A DNA stretch of 64,000 nucleotides from Pycnococcus provasolii (GCA_049487715.1 CP150549.1:248001-312000); one strand, 5' to 3'; shown: positions 37,071-47,173, numbered from the stretch's first letter. The notes: generated from the sequence alone by a model not told the origin. A program made the numbers and translations.

Positions 37071-38921
37071 TTACAAACGACGTTTTCCTTTCGCGTGACG
37101 TGTCGCATCGCGCACCGCGCGCGCAACGAGCTCTTCCACTTCGCCAGATTTCACAAGCTCGCTTCGATACGCCTCGTACTCTGCCAGCAGGGCGCGTATG
37201 ACATCATCGCGGCTCGGCGCGTCCGCCTGCATGTCATCGTCTGCGACATCCACGCGTGCGCGGACGGCGTACGTGCTTATAAACTTGACGTCATTCACGA
37301 AAAGGACTGTCAGCGGGAGAGGATTGGACGGCCCGTATCCCGCTCGTGCCTCTAGGCTTTCCGTCGCGCTGTTCGGTTTTCCTCGATAGCGTTTCCTGGA
37401 GGAAGATGCGCCTCCTCCTCCGTCGTTATCGCGTTCTGCCGTGATGATGCTCGCGGCGATGCAGCTGTTCAAGAACTGATGTCGTGGGACGATGCGATTG
37501 GTAAGGCTGAGCGTGAAGTAGTTGGGGTTGCTCAACAGGCGAGACATGTCGCCGCCCAACATGGTCTCGTAGTACGCAAGCTTCGGTACCAGCGAGTTGT
37601 CGACATCCATCGAAAGCAGCTGTGGACACCTCGCGATGAGATCTGCTCCCGTCCACGGATCAAGGCGCAGGCGCACCACAGGAGGAGGTAATGTTGCTGT
37701 CGGTGGTGGTGGTGGTGGTTGTGAATGTGCAGATTGTTCCTCTGCTTCGTCGTCATCGTCGTCGAACGAGTCCAGCATCATTATGTTTCGCTGACGCGGC
37801 GTTTTCTTGGAAGGAGCTGCTTGTGGTGGTGATTGTGGCGGTGGTTGTGAAGGTGTGTCAATTTTGCCGACTTCTTTCTCGGGCACATCCACCCAGTCGG
37901 AGATCATGTCCAGAATATCACCCGTGGATGCGGCGACCGGCTTCTTTCTTGCCTCCTCGATAGACCGTTGCTGCTGTTCGGCTGTCTGCTTGTGATGGTC
38001 ATTTTTGGAAGATGTCGTCGTCGTCGTCGTCGTCGCAGGCTGTGGAGACGACGTCGGCGGCGGCGGCGGTGGCGGCGGGGGTGGTAGAACCGACGACGAT
38101 GTCCACGAAGAGACGTCGTCGTGGTCAACGGAGACAGAAACAAGCTCCTCGAGGTGGTCGAGGTCGACGACGAAGCGGCTTCGTTTCTCGAGCGTCTCCT
38201 CGCTCAGGCTAAAAAGTTGCGGGTGGCGCATCAAAACGTGCTTTACCTGCTCTGGTGAAAGGCTGCAAGCTTCCGCCAAGAAGAGCACGCGTCGCTCGAC
38301 GTATTCCTCTGTGAATCCCAAAAGGCGTGGCTCTCGCTTGAGCATGCGCACGAGTTCCTGCGGCGTGAGTCGCAGTTGGCGCACGAGCAGGTGCACGCGA
38401 GCGCGCATTTTGTCGACGCGTGCGACGAGCAGGTGCGGCGCGCGCGCCGTGAATCGCTGCATGTCCCCGTCTGAGACGGATATGCCTAGCTCGTTGACGA
38501 GAAAGTTGACGCGTTCGTTGACGCTGTCTGTCGTGACCTCGAGCAGGCTAGGCTGCGAGGTGACGATTTTCCGCAAGACGTCCGTGTTTGACGCCTCAGA
38601 GGAGGAGGAGGAGGAGGAGGTATGTAAGATGGAAGTGCGTAGGTTGTCGAGTCTTTCTTGTACCACGGCGGTATCTCTCTTCTTGGAACCCAGCAGACGT
38701 TCCAGTCGAGAGAGTTGCGCCGGTGACGTGATGTTTAGTGACGAAGTCAGGAGCGCGTGCAGAGAAGAGGATGGCGATGAGGACGAGGAGGCTGAGAGGA
38801 GGACGAGGAGGCGGCGGGAGCTGTGGCAGCGGCGGCGCGGAGGTGTGGCAGAGCGAAGGTGGAGACGGCGAGTTGAAGCCACCATACCTGTGGGAACAAC
38901 GTGGTGCGGCGCCATGTGCAT
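37071..38921 (-). CDS. Organellar mTERF-family protein
   Basis: 616 residues from the ATG at 38921 (another ATG two codons later). The first ~55 residues are Arg/Ser-rich with almost no acids, a mitochondrial or plastid targeting peptide. mTERF helical repeats occupy ~115-265, with the recurrent motif L..P..L (VTSQPSLLEV, ARAPHLLV, KREPRLLGF, LMRHPQLFSL). A disordered insert with polyproline and acidic runs (~270-425) splits the array. Repeats resume with LIARCPQLLSMDVD and LSNPNYFTLSL. mTERFs bind organelle nucleic acid and affect transcription, splicing or ribosome assembly. The long insert is unusual for the family. Confidence 0.85.
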   Translation of the reverse strand: MHMAPHHVVPTGMVASTRRLHLRSATPPRRRCHSSRRLLVLLSASSSSSPSSSLHALLTSSLNITSPAQLSRLERLLGSKKRDTAVVQERLDNLRTSILHTSSSSSSSEASNTDVLRKIVTSQPSLLEVTTDSVNERVNFLVNELGISVSDGDMQRFTARAPHLLVARVDKMRARVHLLVRQLRLTPQELVRMLKREPRLLGFTEEYVERRVLFLAEACSLSPEQVKHVLMRHPQLFSLSEETLEKRSRFVVDLDHLEELVSVSVDHDDVSSWTSSSVLPPPPPPPPPPTSSPQPATTTTTTTSSKNDHHKQTAEQQQRSIEEARKKPVAASTGDILDMISDWVDVPEKEVGKIDTPSQPPPQSPPQAAPSKKTPRQRNIMMLDSFDDDDDEAEEQSAHSQPPPPPPTATLPPPVVRLRLDPWTGADLIARCPQLLSMDVDNSLVPKLAYYETMLGGDMSRLLSNPNYFTLSLTNRIVPRHQFLNSCIAASIITAERDNDGGGGASSSRKRYRGKPNSATESLEARAGYGPSNPLPLTVLFVNDVKFISTYAVRARVDVADDDMQADAPSRDDVIRALLAEYEAYRSELVKSGEVEELVARAVRDATRHAKGKRRL

Positions 38922-39265
38922 AGGTGGGAGGATGACGAGTCCTACCAACTTTACGGGACCATCTTCGAATGTTAACCCCTAATAAGGAAGGGGATCCATA
39001 AAAAAAGGAAACCCCTACTTGATTTCTCCTCCCTCAACAGGCTCCTGTATGGCGTCTTTGTTTTTGTTTGTTTGACAACCTTTATACAAGGGTGGGTGAG
39101 TGACCAGTGGGCAAGTTGTTCCCTCTCGTTCCTCACACTTTACCTGTTTTTTCTTTTACTGACTGTTATTTCTAAAAGAAAAGGAAAAGAAAAAAAGTCC
39201 TTAAAGTGCACGAACAAAAGCTTGGACTCGTTGGTGTGCTGCTCAGCACTTCAAGGGGAAGAGAT
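38922..39265. other. Intergenic region between mTERF start and psbY 3' end
   Basis: 344 bp that must hold the mTERF promoter and the psbY terminator. It contains A-rich tracts on the plus strand near 38999-39008 and 39175-39200. Nothing else recognised. Confidence 0.4.
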
Positions 39266-39556
39266 TTACTTCTTCTTCTGCATGTTCTCAATCTGGCGCG
39301 AAGCCGGGCCGAGGATGTTGAAGAGCACCCAGCCCACCGCCGGCGCGAGGATGAGCGGGAGAGCAATGAGGCGGCCGTCAAGGGCAACCTGCGACACAGC
39401 CTCCGTCGCCGCCATGGCGGACGGGGCAGCCATCAGTGCAGCGACGGGCGCCGCCGCCACCACCGGCGCGGAGGGCGCGCGGCGCTGGGTCGCCTGCGCG
39501 CGCACGGCACGACGCACCACGCGCGTCGGCATCGGCTTGCTCACAATCATCGCCAT
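39266..39556 (-). CDS. psbY: Photosystem II protein PsbY, nuclear-encoded precursor
   Basis: 96 residues from the ATG at 39556. A bipartite leader is visible: a basic stroma-targeting part (~1-30) and an Ala-rich thylakoid signal ending in PSAMA at about residue 49. The mature part (~47 residues) has a single membrane helix in LPLILAPAVGWVLFNILGPA, the diagnostic PsbY segment, then a basic stromal tail. PsbY is a small subunit near cytochrome b559 of photosystem II. It has a single PsbY unit, not the two-unit precursor of land plants. A 5'UTR intron is likely just upstream. Confidence 0.88.
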   Translation of the reverse strand: MAMIVSKPMPTRVVRRAVRAQATQRRAPSAPVVAAAPVAALMAAPSAMAATEAVSQVALDGRLIALPLILAPAVGWVLFNILGPASRQIENMQKKK

Positions 39557-39577
39557 TTTGCTTTTGAAAGGTTGTGT

Positions 39578-40028
39578 CTGGAAAAAAAGGAGTTAGGGAG
39601 GGGAGGGGGAGGGAGTTAGTCGTGTATGACTGCACATTTGGCGTCGCGTCGCATTCGTGATCTTCCCTTCCCTTCCTACCCCGTTGTATTTTTTTATGCG
39701 CGCGCGCATTCAGATACGAAAAAAAAAACAAGAAGCACGGAACGATGCGCGAAGATCGCGGATCCACCCAGCGAAGAGACGGACATAACACTTCCCCCCT
39801 CCCCTCCCCCCTGTCATCATCGCAAATCACACAAAGAGACAGGAAAAATGAGCCCACAAATCATCACAAATCATCACAAATCAAGATACAACAAGACACA
39901 ACAAGACACAAGACAAAGCGAAGCCAAGTAGGGCACACACGAAAGCAACACACAAGCAAGACACACAAGCAAGACACACAGAGACACGCAGACACAGACC
40001 ACCACAAGCACACTTGGTATTAGCTTAC
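39578..40028 (-). other. Inferred 451-nt 5'UTR intron of psbY
   Basis: On the minus strand a strong donor (TTTAG|GTAAGC, cut at 40028/40029) and a strong acceptor (CCTTTTTTTCCAG| at 39578) bracket this stretch. The acceptor is 21 nt before the psbY ATG. The stretch is rich in short GACACA/AAGACA words on the plus strand and has no coding frame. Confidence 0.45.
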
Positions 40029-41134
40029 CTAAACAGGAGTGAGAGATAAACAGGAGCTGATGGACCGCGAGGAGAGGGGAGGAGAGAGGAGGGCGACGAC
40101 GACGAAGCACGTCCGACCCGACCCCGTGCTCTGAAGGGTCCCGGGGGGAAATAGATCTTCAAGATAGCGCAGGGGATCCCTCTTCCACGCCGACTGCTCA
40201 TCAAAGGTCCCCTTTCAAGAGGATAAGGGCGGATTCGGAGGCAGGGAGCAGTTCAGTTCCATTTGAGGAGTAAAAATGGGATACCTGTTTGGGACTTTTT
40301 TCGGGGTTTCATTCCTCGCCTCTCCTCCATGTGCTCGTTTTTTTCGGGTTTTCCACTCTCATTTCTATTGGCTTTCTATTACCAGCCGTGTATGTATGTG
40401 TGTGCCAGCAACGCTTGTTAGTCTATTTGTTATGGTGGTCTATCCTCAAGGCTGCAAGGTTCCTTAGTTTCGACTTTCGTTTCGATCACCTAAAGGGCCA
40501 ACGGGTACCCTTTTAACCCTACCCTACCCTACCCGGTACCCATAACAACCCTTGTTTACGCAAGGTTTTACGGAAAGAAAAGAGAGAGAGAGATGCCGTT
40601 GCCGTTTTGCAAGGTTTTCCGCCTTATCGTGAAAAAGAGTTGATCGCAACCGTCCAAATAACTTTTCTCACGCGTTGTTGACACATGGAGCGCAAACTCC
40701 GGGACGGGTTTGTTTGCGAAGAGGAACGGCGTTATTTTGCGGATTTTCCGCAAAATATAAGTCGAAAACAAGCGAGAAACCATCTAACGTAACCTGTGCT
40801 GGTTTTCCACGTGAGCGACATGCAAACGAGGGGAAAGTGGTGAAGCAGGTGGCGAGGAGCAACACAGCACATGCGGGCTAAGGGGCGCACATGCGAATAA
40901 AACCGAAAAAGGTGCCTCTCGGAAGAAGAGTTTCGAGAAGCATCTTCGGCAAAAAAGTGAAAAAACAAACTCCGAATGGAGAGCCCATGAACCTGAGGGG
41001 CAGAAAAGTTTCTGCCACAAACTTCCCCGCCCGCCCCACACCTTTTTCGCCCTTAACACTGCCGCCAACCCCCCTCCCTCTGCAGATAACACCTAACATC
41101 CAAACCAGCGCTGTTCATTCCACTAGCAGCAGCC
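40029..41134. other. Divergent intergenic region, psbY / plastid ATP carrier
   Basis: About 1.1 kb with no supported gene. It contains a CCCTA array at 40515-40534, a run of GAGA at 40582-40591 and AT-rich tracts. It should contain the promoters of both plastid-protein genes. Confidence 0.5.
40515..40534. promoter_or_regulatory. CCCTA array in divergent intergenic region
   Basis: Three to four CCCTA pentamers sit between GGTACC words. It is similar to, but shorter in period than, the TTAGGG clusters near other promoters, and it is about 600 bp from the carrier start codon, so a promoter role is less certain. Confidence 0.3.
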
Positions 41135-43036
41135 ATGCTCTCGAGCCGAGTCTCCCTCCGCACGAGCCGCGTCGCCGCCGTCGCGCCGCGAGCCCGTGTC
41201 GCTCAGCGCTCGGCGCCGCGCGTCTCGGCCGTCGCCACGCCCGCGCCTGCGGGTGAGCCGTCCAACAACAACAGCAACAAGGTATGTACGCAATCTCGAA
41301 GGAGAAGGTTTTTTTCAGGTTTTTTCACTTGTTTTTTAGATGAGCGAAAACTTTACACCTGGATGAATTTTTTTTTGTTTCAATCTTGATTGCGTCTTTT
41401 ACTCCCAAGTAAGGTCGTATCTTATCAAGCAAAGAAACCGTACTAACACAACTCTTCACACTGCTACGTTCTGCAGCTGTCCATCGTGCAGTCCTCGCGC
41501 AAGGCGTCCTCGATTGTCACGAAGACGTCCAGCGGAGATGCCGCCGCCTCGGAGCCGGAGTTCCTCGGCATCGCGAAGAGCACGATGATGAAGGTGGTTC
41601 CCCTCACCCTCATGATGTTCTGCATCCTCTTCAACTACACGATCCTGCGTGACACGAAGGATGTGCTCGTCGTCACCGCCCCCGGATCGGGCGCTGAGAT
41701 CATCCCGTTCCTCAAGACGTACGTCAACCTGCCCGCGGCTATCGGCTTCGCCGCCATCTACGCTCGCATGTCCAACTTCATGGGACGTGAGCAGCTCTTC
41801 TACACGATCCTTTTCCCGTTCATCGCCTTCTTCGGCGCCTTTGCGTTCATCATGTACCCCGCGCGTGATTTCCTTCACCCGACGGAGTTCTGTGTCGACC
41901 TGCTCGAGAAACTTGGACCGAAGTTCATGGGACCGCTCGCCATCCTGCGCAACTGGACGTACTGCGCGTTCTACGTCGCCGCTGAGCTCTGGGGCTCCGT
42001 CGTCGTGTCGGTGCTCTTCTGGGGCTTCGCCAACCAGATCATGGAGGTGAAGGAGGCGAAGCAGTTCTACCCGCTCTTCGGCCTCATCGCCAACGTTGCT
42101 CTCATCTTCTCCGGACAGGCTGTGCGCCTCTTCTCGGCGATCCGCGCGGACCTTCCCCCCGGCGTTGACGGATGGGGCATCTCGCTCAAGGGACTCATGG
42201 GCATGGTTGTCATTGGCGGATTCTGCGTCGCTGGCATCTACTGGGCCGTGAACAAGTACGTGCTCCCGAACGTTCCGCAGCCGACCACCACGAAGAAGAA
42301 GAAGGAGAAACTCTCCATGGGCATCGGCGAGTCCGTCACGTTCCTCGCCAAGTCCTCGTACGTGCGTGACCTCGCCACGCTTGTTGTTGCTTACGGAATC
42401 TCCATCAACCTCGTCGAGGTGACGTGGAAGTCCAAGATTAAGGCGCAGTACCCCGACCCCAACGACTACTCCATGTTCATGGGCAACTTCTCCACCGCCA
42501 CCGGAACGGTGACGTTCATGCTCATGATTATTTCGCGCTTCATCTTCGGAAAGTTCGGCTGGGGCGTTGCCGCGGTCATCACGCCCACGGTGATCCTCCT
42601 CACCGGTGCCGTCTTCTTCAGCCTCATCCTGCTCCCCGGAGCGTGGGATCCCGTCCTCGCCGCGCTCGGCTTCACGCCGCTCTTCATGGCTGTGCTCGTT
42701 GGTGCCGCGCAGAACATCTTCTCGAAGGGATCCAAGTACTCGCTCTTCGACCCGTGCAAGGAAATGGCGTACATCCCGCTCGACGAGGAGACGAAGGTCA
42801 AGGGCAAGGCTGCGATCGACGTCATCTGCAACCCGCTCGGAAAGTCCGGAGGCTCGCTCGTGCAGCAGTTCATGATCTTCACGTTCGGCTCGCTCGCGGC
42901 GTCCACGCCGTACCTCGGCGGAGTTCTGCTCGTGATTGTGCTCATGTGGCTCAAGGCGGCAGCCAGCCTCAACGTGCAGTTCGAGGACCTCCAGAAGCAG
43001 CGTCTTGCTGAGGCGGCGGAGGAGTCGACTGCCTAA
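41135..43036 (+). CDS. NTT: Plastidic ATP/ADP translocator (NTT family)
   Basis: Exons 41135-41281 and 41477-43036 are joined over a 195-nt intron (AAG|GTATGT to TTCTGCAG|), giving 568 residues. Exon 1 encodes a typical plastid transit peptide (MLSSRVSLRTSRVAAVAPRA). Exon 2 encodes the AAA-type nucleotide transporter: KVVPLTLMMFCILFNYTILRD, AEIIPFLKTYVNLPAA and about 11-12 membrane helices, ending in a hydrophilic tail. It exchanges cytosolic ATP for stromal ADP plus phosphate across the inner plastid envelope, supplying the plastid in the dark. It is unrelated to the mitochondrial carrier. Codon use is strongly C-ending, suggesting high expression. It is divergent from psbY and convergent with the D27-like gene. 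Confidence 0.93.
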
Positions 43037-43252
43037 ATTACCATTTTTTTTGGGGGTGAATATGGGTGTGGGAAGAAAAAAAAATCTAGAAAATCGCATG
43101 GTTTGTAAGCCATAGGTACATATAAACATGCTGGAGGAAGAGATGTGCATAACCTTATGGAGGACTTGGTGGTGGTTCATCTACATCAATATTGGAGAAA
43201 CCAACTTGTAAAGAGTTCCTTATCTTTCCAAAAAACATTCTCACAATTATGT

Positions 43253-44206
43253 TCACAGGTTGCTCGCCGGTAATTTGTGGCAAGGCGGCAGTGGAGCACC
43301 ATCGCTGCCGTCGGCGCCGCTGCAATTTCGTGCCGTCTTGCAGTCGACGCGACAAGGGAACAACAAGGCTTCGTCTTGCTCCAGCGGTGGAGGCTCTTGT
43401 CCAAAAATGAATTCGCACGACATGTCCTCGTGACTTGGCTTGACAGTCAAGGGCAGGCCGAAGTGGTCGTTGAAGAACGTCTGCGTCGAAGCCTTGCATA
43501 GGTTAACGCACATGCCGGTACAGCCGCTCTCTTCCAAGTAGCGACACTTCTCGATCACAACGACCGACTTCATTCGCGTAGAACCTTCCCCGCTCCACTC
43601 GTTGGGTACGTCTCTTTCCTCGAGCGTCATAGGACCGACCATCCAAGCGAATACCCACTTCGTGATGGCGGCGTTAAGCTCGCAGCTCCACTTTGCGACA
43701 GGAAACAGCTTTCTAAATACCGCCGGTCCGTCTGGTGGGAGCATGGACAGCATGATGTCGAGAGACGCCTGTGACTGTTCTTTTGGTCCCGCGCGCGCCA
43801 TGGCTGCAAAGCTCGTGTCAACGAAGTCGTCGTACGACGGCGGTTCGTTCATGGTATACTTTTTTTCAATCTGCAGGCTGTCCGCCATTTTGTTGGTGAA
43901 CAGCCAGAGCATGAATCGCGCGAACGGTCCGTCTTCCGCATGGCTCTTCCCTACCCCGGAAGATGAAGATGAGGAGGAAAAAGCGCGGACTCTACGGAGC
44001 GGGGACAAGACACGTGTTTGCTGCTGCTGCTGCTGCTTCTGAAGTCCTTGAACACGACCACCATCGTTTCCAAGCCCAACACAACATGGATGTCGTCCAC
44101 GAGCACGAGTAACATGTAAGCGAGCACGAGCACGAGGTAAGCGAGCACGAGCAGAGCACGAGATCGGTGACGGTGACGGTGACGTGGACGCGCAGGGCAT
44201 CAGCAT
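43253..44206 (-). CDS. DWARF27-like beta-carotene isomerase family protein
   Basis: 317 residues from the ATG at 44206. An Arg/Ser-rich leader (~1-85, with poly-Gln and poly-Ser) is consistent with plastid import. The D27 (DUF4033) domain follows: VVVIEKCRYLEESGCTGMCV, NLCKASTQTFFNDHFGLPLT, EDMSCEFIFGQEPPP and a Cys-rich tail (CRVDCKTARNC). The conserved Cys and His/Glu residues are thought to hold an iron centre. D27 isomerises all-trans to 9-cis beta-carotene in strigolactone biosynthesis. In algae the D27-like members more likely serve general carotenoid cis/trans balance. Substrate is inferred. It converges with NTT and shares a divergent promoter with the seven-helix protein gene. Confidence 0.88.
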   Translation of the reverse strand: MLMPCASTSPSPSPISCSARARLPRARARLHVTRARGRHPCCVGLGNDGGRVQGLQKQQQQQQTRVLSPLRRVRAFSSSSSSSGVGKSHAEDGPFARFMLWLFTNKMADSLQIEKKYTMNEPPSYDDFVDTSFAAMARAGPKEQSQASLDIMLSMLPPDGPAVFRKLFPVAKWSCELNAAITKWVFAWMVGPMTLEERDVPNEWSGEGSTRMKSVVVIEKCRYLEESGCTGMCVNLCKASTQTFFNDHFGLPLTVKPSHEDMSCEFIFGQEPPPLEQDEALLFPCRVDCKTARNCSGADGSDGAPLPPCHKLPASNL

Positions 44207-44314
44207 CCGTATCTAGGAAATGGGATATCTTGTACTCCAGACAACTCCAGAGTCCAGATGGTCGTCCAGATCGTAAGGGTAAAAGCCGACCGAACTCACT
44301 CGTGGTCAGAGTTT

Positions 44315-44350
44315 GGTTAGGGTTAGGGTTAGGGTTAGGGTTAGGGTTAG
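44315..44350 (+). promoter_or_regulatory. Six TTAGGG repeats in divergent promoter
   Basis: A perfect 36-bp (GGTTAG)6 tract lies about 109 bp upstream of the D27-like start and 139 bp upstream of the seven-helix protein start. It is flanked by partial GGTTAAGG copies. It is not a chromosome end, because genes continue on both sides. Confidence 0.6.
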
Positions 44351-44488
44351 CTGGTTAAGGTTAGCTGTCGACGTCGACCTCCCCCACACCTATGCCCCTA
44401 CTACGTACTACGCACTTTCACCAGTTGAACCAACCGGCCATACATAATATCTCACCTTAACTTACTGATTCAAGCCTGCAGTCAAACT

Positions 44489-45856
44489 ATGGATATACTG
44501 GCGAAGCGAGCACGCGTCGCACACGACCACGACCCCGAGTCCTCGGCGGGTAAACGCGCCGAACATATAATGTCGGGCGGCGAGGTGATGGAGAAGCACC
44601 TAAGGCCGTGGTGCTGGTTTATGCGCGTGGGGGGGCAAAGAGGCTGGCCGGGGGAAAGAAAAAAAAACAAGTGGCGCATGGTGGCGTTGACAGTCAACCT
44701 CGCGGCGGCGTGCTGCATATTCTACAGCGCGAGTGCAGTTTGCACGGTCTTTGGACTGCCGAGACTATTCGCAGTCTCATTAACCCTTGTATTTGTGAAC
44801 GCACACGCTAAGGCGTTGTGCCTTCTATTGCAGATGTATCCCTTGGGAAATGCAAGACCCCCCGCCGACGACGCATTCGACAACCTGAAGCCGAAGGCAG
44901 TGCGTCTCGTACAGTTTGCCATTTACGGAGGCGCTGCCTTCATCACAATCTTTGGTGGGGGCTTCCTCATGGTGTCGCTAGCAATTGTCGTCACGAACCA
45001 TCCGGAGAGTGCCGATGGGCAACACTTGAAGCTCGTTTTCTATTTGGTTGCCATAAGCGGCGCGGCGCCGTTCTGGCTGGGCGCGACAGCTACCTATTAC
45101 GGAATTTGCGCCGCCATGGCGTTGCGCTTCCTTGACCTGCGCGACGAAGTCAGAGAAGCGGTGGAGTTGGTGGCGCCTGCAAGGATGGTCTCCGTCAAAG
45201 CGATTCGCGCCTTCCAATTCGGCGGAAATGAGGCACAGGCCGTGCCGACAGCCACCGGCGACGGCAATGAGACCTCCACGACGCAAGCGGCGGTGCGATC
45301 TGTCGCAGACTCGTTCCTGACCAACACGTTGGCCAGGAACGAGTTGGCCAAGCGCTTGAGTATCATCCGAGAAGAGTACGCGCTGCTCACGGATACCTTG
45401 CGCGGCATCAGCCGTACCATGACAGGGTACGTCACTGCCGCCGAATTTTTCCTCGTCGTTGCGCTCCTACCACTTGGCTGGATGGTCATGAACGGTGAAT
45501 TCACGGCGAAGGGGTACGATGGCCAAGTGCCAGTATCATATAGGCACATGAAAAGCTTGTATGTATTGGGGATTTTGGGTTGTGCGTTTATACCTTCCAT
45601 CGCTCTCAGCGGTGCTCTCGTCACGTGGGCGGCAGAGAGCGTTCCCGCCACCATATCGCGCCTCGCCAAGGCTCGCAGCGAGGAATTGGCAGACCTGCAA
45701 CAGTGGATGCTGGATACGGAGGCGTGCTTTAAGGTCTTTGATGTGCGCATAAGCTTTGGGACTGCGCTTCAAATTTTTTATATTGCCGTGACGACTATCA
45801 CAGGCGCCATCATCTATTATTCTGAATCGGCAGCAGCGAGCGAGACGTCGCGATGA
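44489..45856 (+). CDS. Seven-helix membrane protein, gustatory-receptor-like topology
   Basis: 455 residues from the ATG at 44489. A ~55-residue N-terminal cytosolic part contains KHLRPWCWFMRVGG. Seven hydrophobic helices then appear at roughly 65-85, 92-112, 140-165, 180-212, 310-332, 350-378 and 420-445. A long hydrophilic loop separates helices 4 and 5 and a helical one separates 6 and 7. Intracellular N-terminus, seven helices and a long helical segment before the last helix match the gustatory-receptor-like (GRL/DUF3537) proteins found in plants and algae. The insect TYhhhhhQF signature is absent, so the link rests on topology. No enzyme motif is seen. Function unknown. Confidence 0.72.
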   Translation: MDILAKRARVAHDHDPESSAGKRAEHIMSGGEVMEKHLRPWCWFMRVGGQRGWPGERKKNKWRMVALTVNLAAACCIFYSASAVCTVFGLPRLFAVSLTLVFVNAHAKALCLLLQMYPLGNARPPADDAFDNLKPKAVRLVQFAIYGGAAFITIFGGGFLMVSLAIVVTNHPESADGQHLKLVFYLVAISGAAPFWLGATATYYGICAAMALRFLDLRDEVREAVELVAPARMVSVKAIRAFQFGGNEAQAVPTATGDGNETSTTQAAVRSVADSFLTNTLARNELAKRLSIIREEYALLTDTLRGISRTMTGYVTAAEFFLVVALLPLGWMVMNGEFTAKGYDGQVPVSYRHMKSLYVLGILGCAFIPSIALSGALVTWAAESVPATISRLAKARSEELADLQQWMLDTEACFKVFDVRISFGTALQIFYIAVTTITGAIIYYSESAAASETSR

Positions 45857-45992
45857 TCGCGCCGTGGTGCCGCCTGGGTAGTGCCGCCTTCACCCGCCCT
45901 TGTAAACCTGAAACCCCGTTGAATGGAAAATGAAGTCTTCGAGGGGTTCAATAGTCTACACCAACAATAAAGGAAACAAAAAAACTTTTCTG

Positions 45993-47048
45993 TTACATCA
46001 GGTGGCGAGCGGCGTACACCATGCGAAGTTTGGAATGTGCAATTGGGGTCGTGACGTGCACCTCATCGAACTTGCCAGCGCTCCTGAGTTTGGACGCGAC
46101 GGCATCCGACGCGTCGTCGCCGCCGTGAGTTTCGCAAACGACGGCTTTGACGCGTTCCCATCTTCTTGTCAAACCTTCGAGCACTTGATACTCAAGTCCT
46201 TCGACATCCACTTTTAGCAATGCGACGTCGTCGCAATCGTCCACGTGCATCGCAAGTATAGCGTCCAGACTAAGCAAGGGAACTTCCTCCACTTGCGACG
46301 ACTGAAGAATGCGTCGAGCTTGAAGGCGAACCAAACTTTCTGCAAGCTTGGAGAACCTGCCAAGTACTCCGTTTCGATTTGTTTGTGCAAGACACGTTCG
46401 CAGTATAGTTGCTTGCATCTTTCCACCCGCGAGCTCGTCGAAGAGTTGTGCATCTTCAGAGTTGTGGGTTGCACGTTTTGCCAAGTCCCGAGAGAAGCAA
46501 ACGACATCCTCCAACACGTCTCCGTCAGGACGTGGTTGGACACTCGCCCATCCACTACAGTTGGTGTATGTCGTTAGCACAGCGGTGTTTGTTTGATTTC
46601 CTCTGGGCGGGTTACCGACGGCAGCACGTATCACTGTAAGGTTGTCATGCGAGGCGGCATTTTTCTGAAGCATCGAAAACGTGTCGTAAGCTGGCTCGAC
46701 GGATATCACGCGAGCTGCGCCTTTGTTGTTCAGCGCGTGAAGTGCGAACATCCCGATATTCGCGCCCACGTCGACGACGATGCCTGAAGAGACGTCGATT
46801 TGTCTCTTAAGGTTACGTGAGTCAATAAAGGTCAGGTAGCAATCTTCTTTGACAACTTCCTGGTATAGGAACGAGGCGTCACGAGCTGATGGTACTACCA
46901 AGGGTCCAAAATCGCACGACGACGGTAAAGAGTAAAGAGACGATCGTACTGAGAGAGGCGTGCGAGTGAGCTGACGTCGACATATGTGACGCACATAGAA
47001 CTTATTGCTATGGCGTCGCGGCGCGCTTGGCAAGCTCGGCTTCATCAT
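45993..47048 (-). CDS. FkbM-family SAM-dependent methyltransferase
   Basis: 351 residues from the ATG at 47048 (a second Met follows). The N-terminal ~50 residues are basic and acid-poor, compatible with organelle targeting. The Rossmann methyltransferase motif I is GIVVDVGANIGMFALHAL at ~105-122, followed by VISVEPAYDTF (acidic residue binding the SAM ribose). The FkbM hallmark is VALLKVDVEGLEYQVLEGL near 285-303. FkbM enzymes O-methylate sugars or polyketides. The natural substrate here cannot be told. The gene converges with the seven-helix protein gene (136 bp). Confidence 0.85.
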   Translation of the reverse strand: MMKPSLPSAPRRHSNKFYVRHICRRQLTRTPLSVRSSLYSLPSSCDFGPLVVPSARDASFLYQEVVKEDCYLTFIDSRNLKRQIDVSSGIVVDVGANIGMFALHALNNKGAARVISVEPAYDTFSMLQKNAASHDNLTVIRAAVGNPPRGNQTNTAVLTTYTNCSGWASVQPRPDGDVLEDVVCFSRDLAKRATHNSEDAQLFDELAGGKMQATILRTCLAQTNRNGVLGRFSKLAESLVRLQARRILQSSQVEEVPLLSLDAILAMHVDDCDDVALLKVDVEGLEYQVLEGLTRRWERVKAVVCETHGGDDASDAVASKLRSAGKFDEVHVTTPIAHSKLRMVYAARHLM

Positions 47049-47144
47049 TCGGAGTGACAGAGAAGAATGGAAAAGGAACAACAAACAACACAGGAACAAA
47101 ACGTTCGGGGAATAGCACTAAGTTTTTTTAAAACCCGAACTATC

Positions 47145-47173
47145 GTAACCCTAAACCTTTAAACCCTAACCCG
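47145..47173 (-). promoter_or_regulatory. CCCTAA-type motif upstream of FkbM gene
   Basis: AACCCTAAACC and AAACCCTAACCC lie about 97-125 bp upstream of the FkbM start, G-rich on the gene's sense strand. The second matches the plant telo-box AAACCCTAA exactly. Confidence 0.5.

Noticed and set aside
40276-40516. Short hydrophobic frames in the psbY/NTT intergenic region
   Set aside because: 60-75 residues with no conserved motif, in AT-rich non-coding sequence.
41456-43180. 574-residue Glu/Arg/His-rich frame antisense to the ATP carrier
   Set aside because: It arises from the strongly C-ending codon bias of the carrier gene. It has no recognisable domain, while the plus strand encodes a clear NTT.
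44315-44350. Telomere or chromosome end
   Set aside because: Only six TTAGGG units with genes continuing on both sides. Similar short tracts occur at other promoters.
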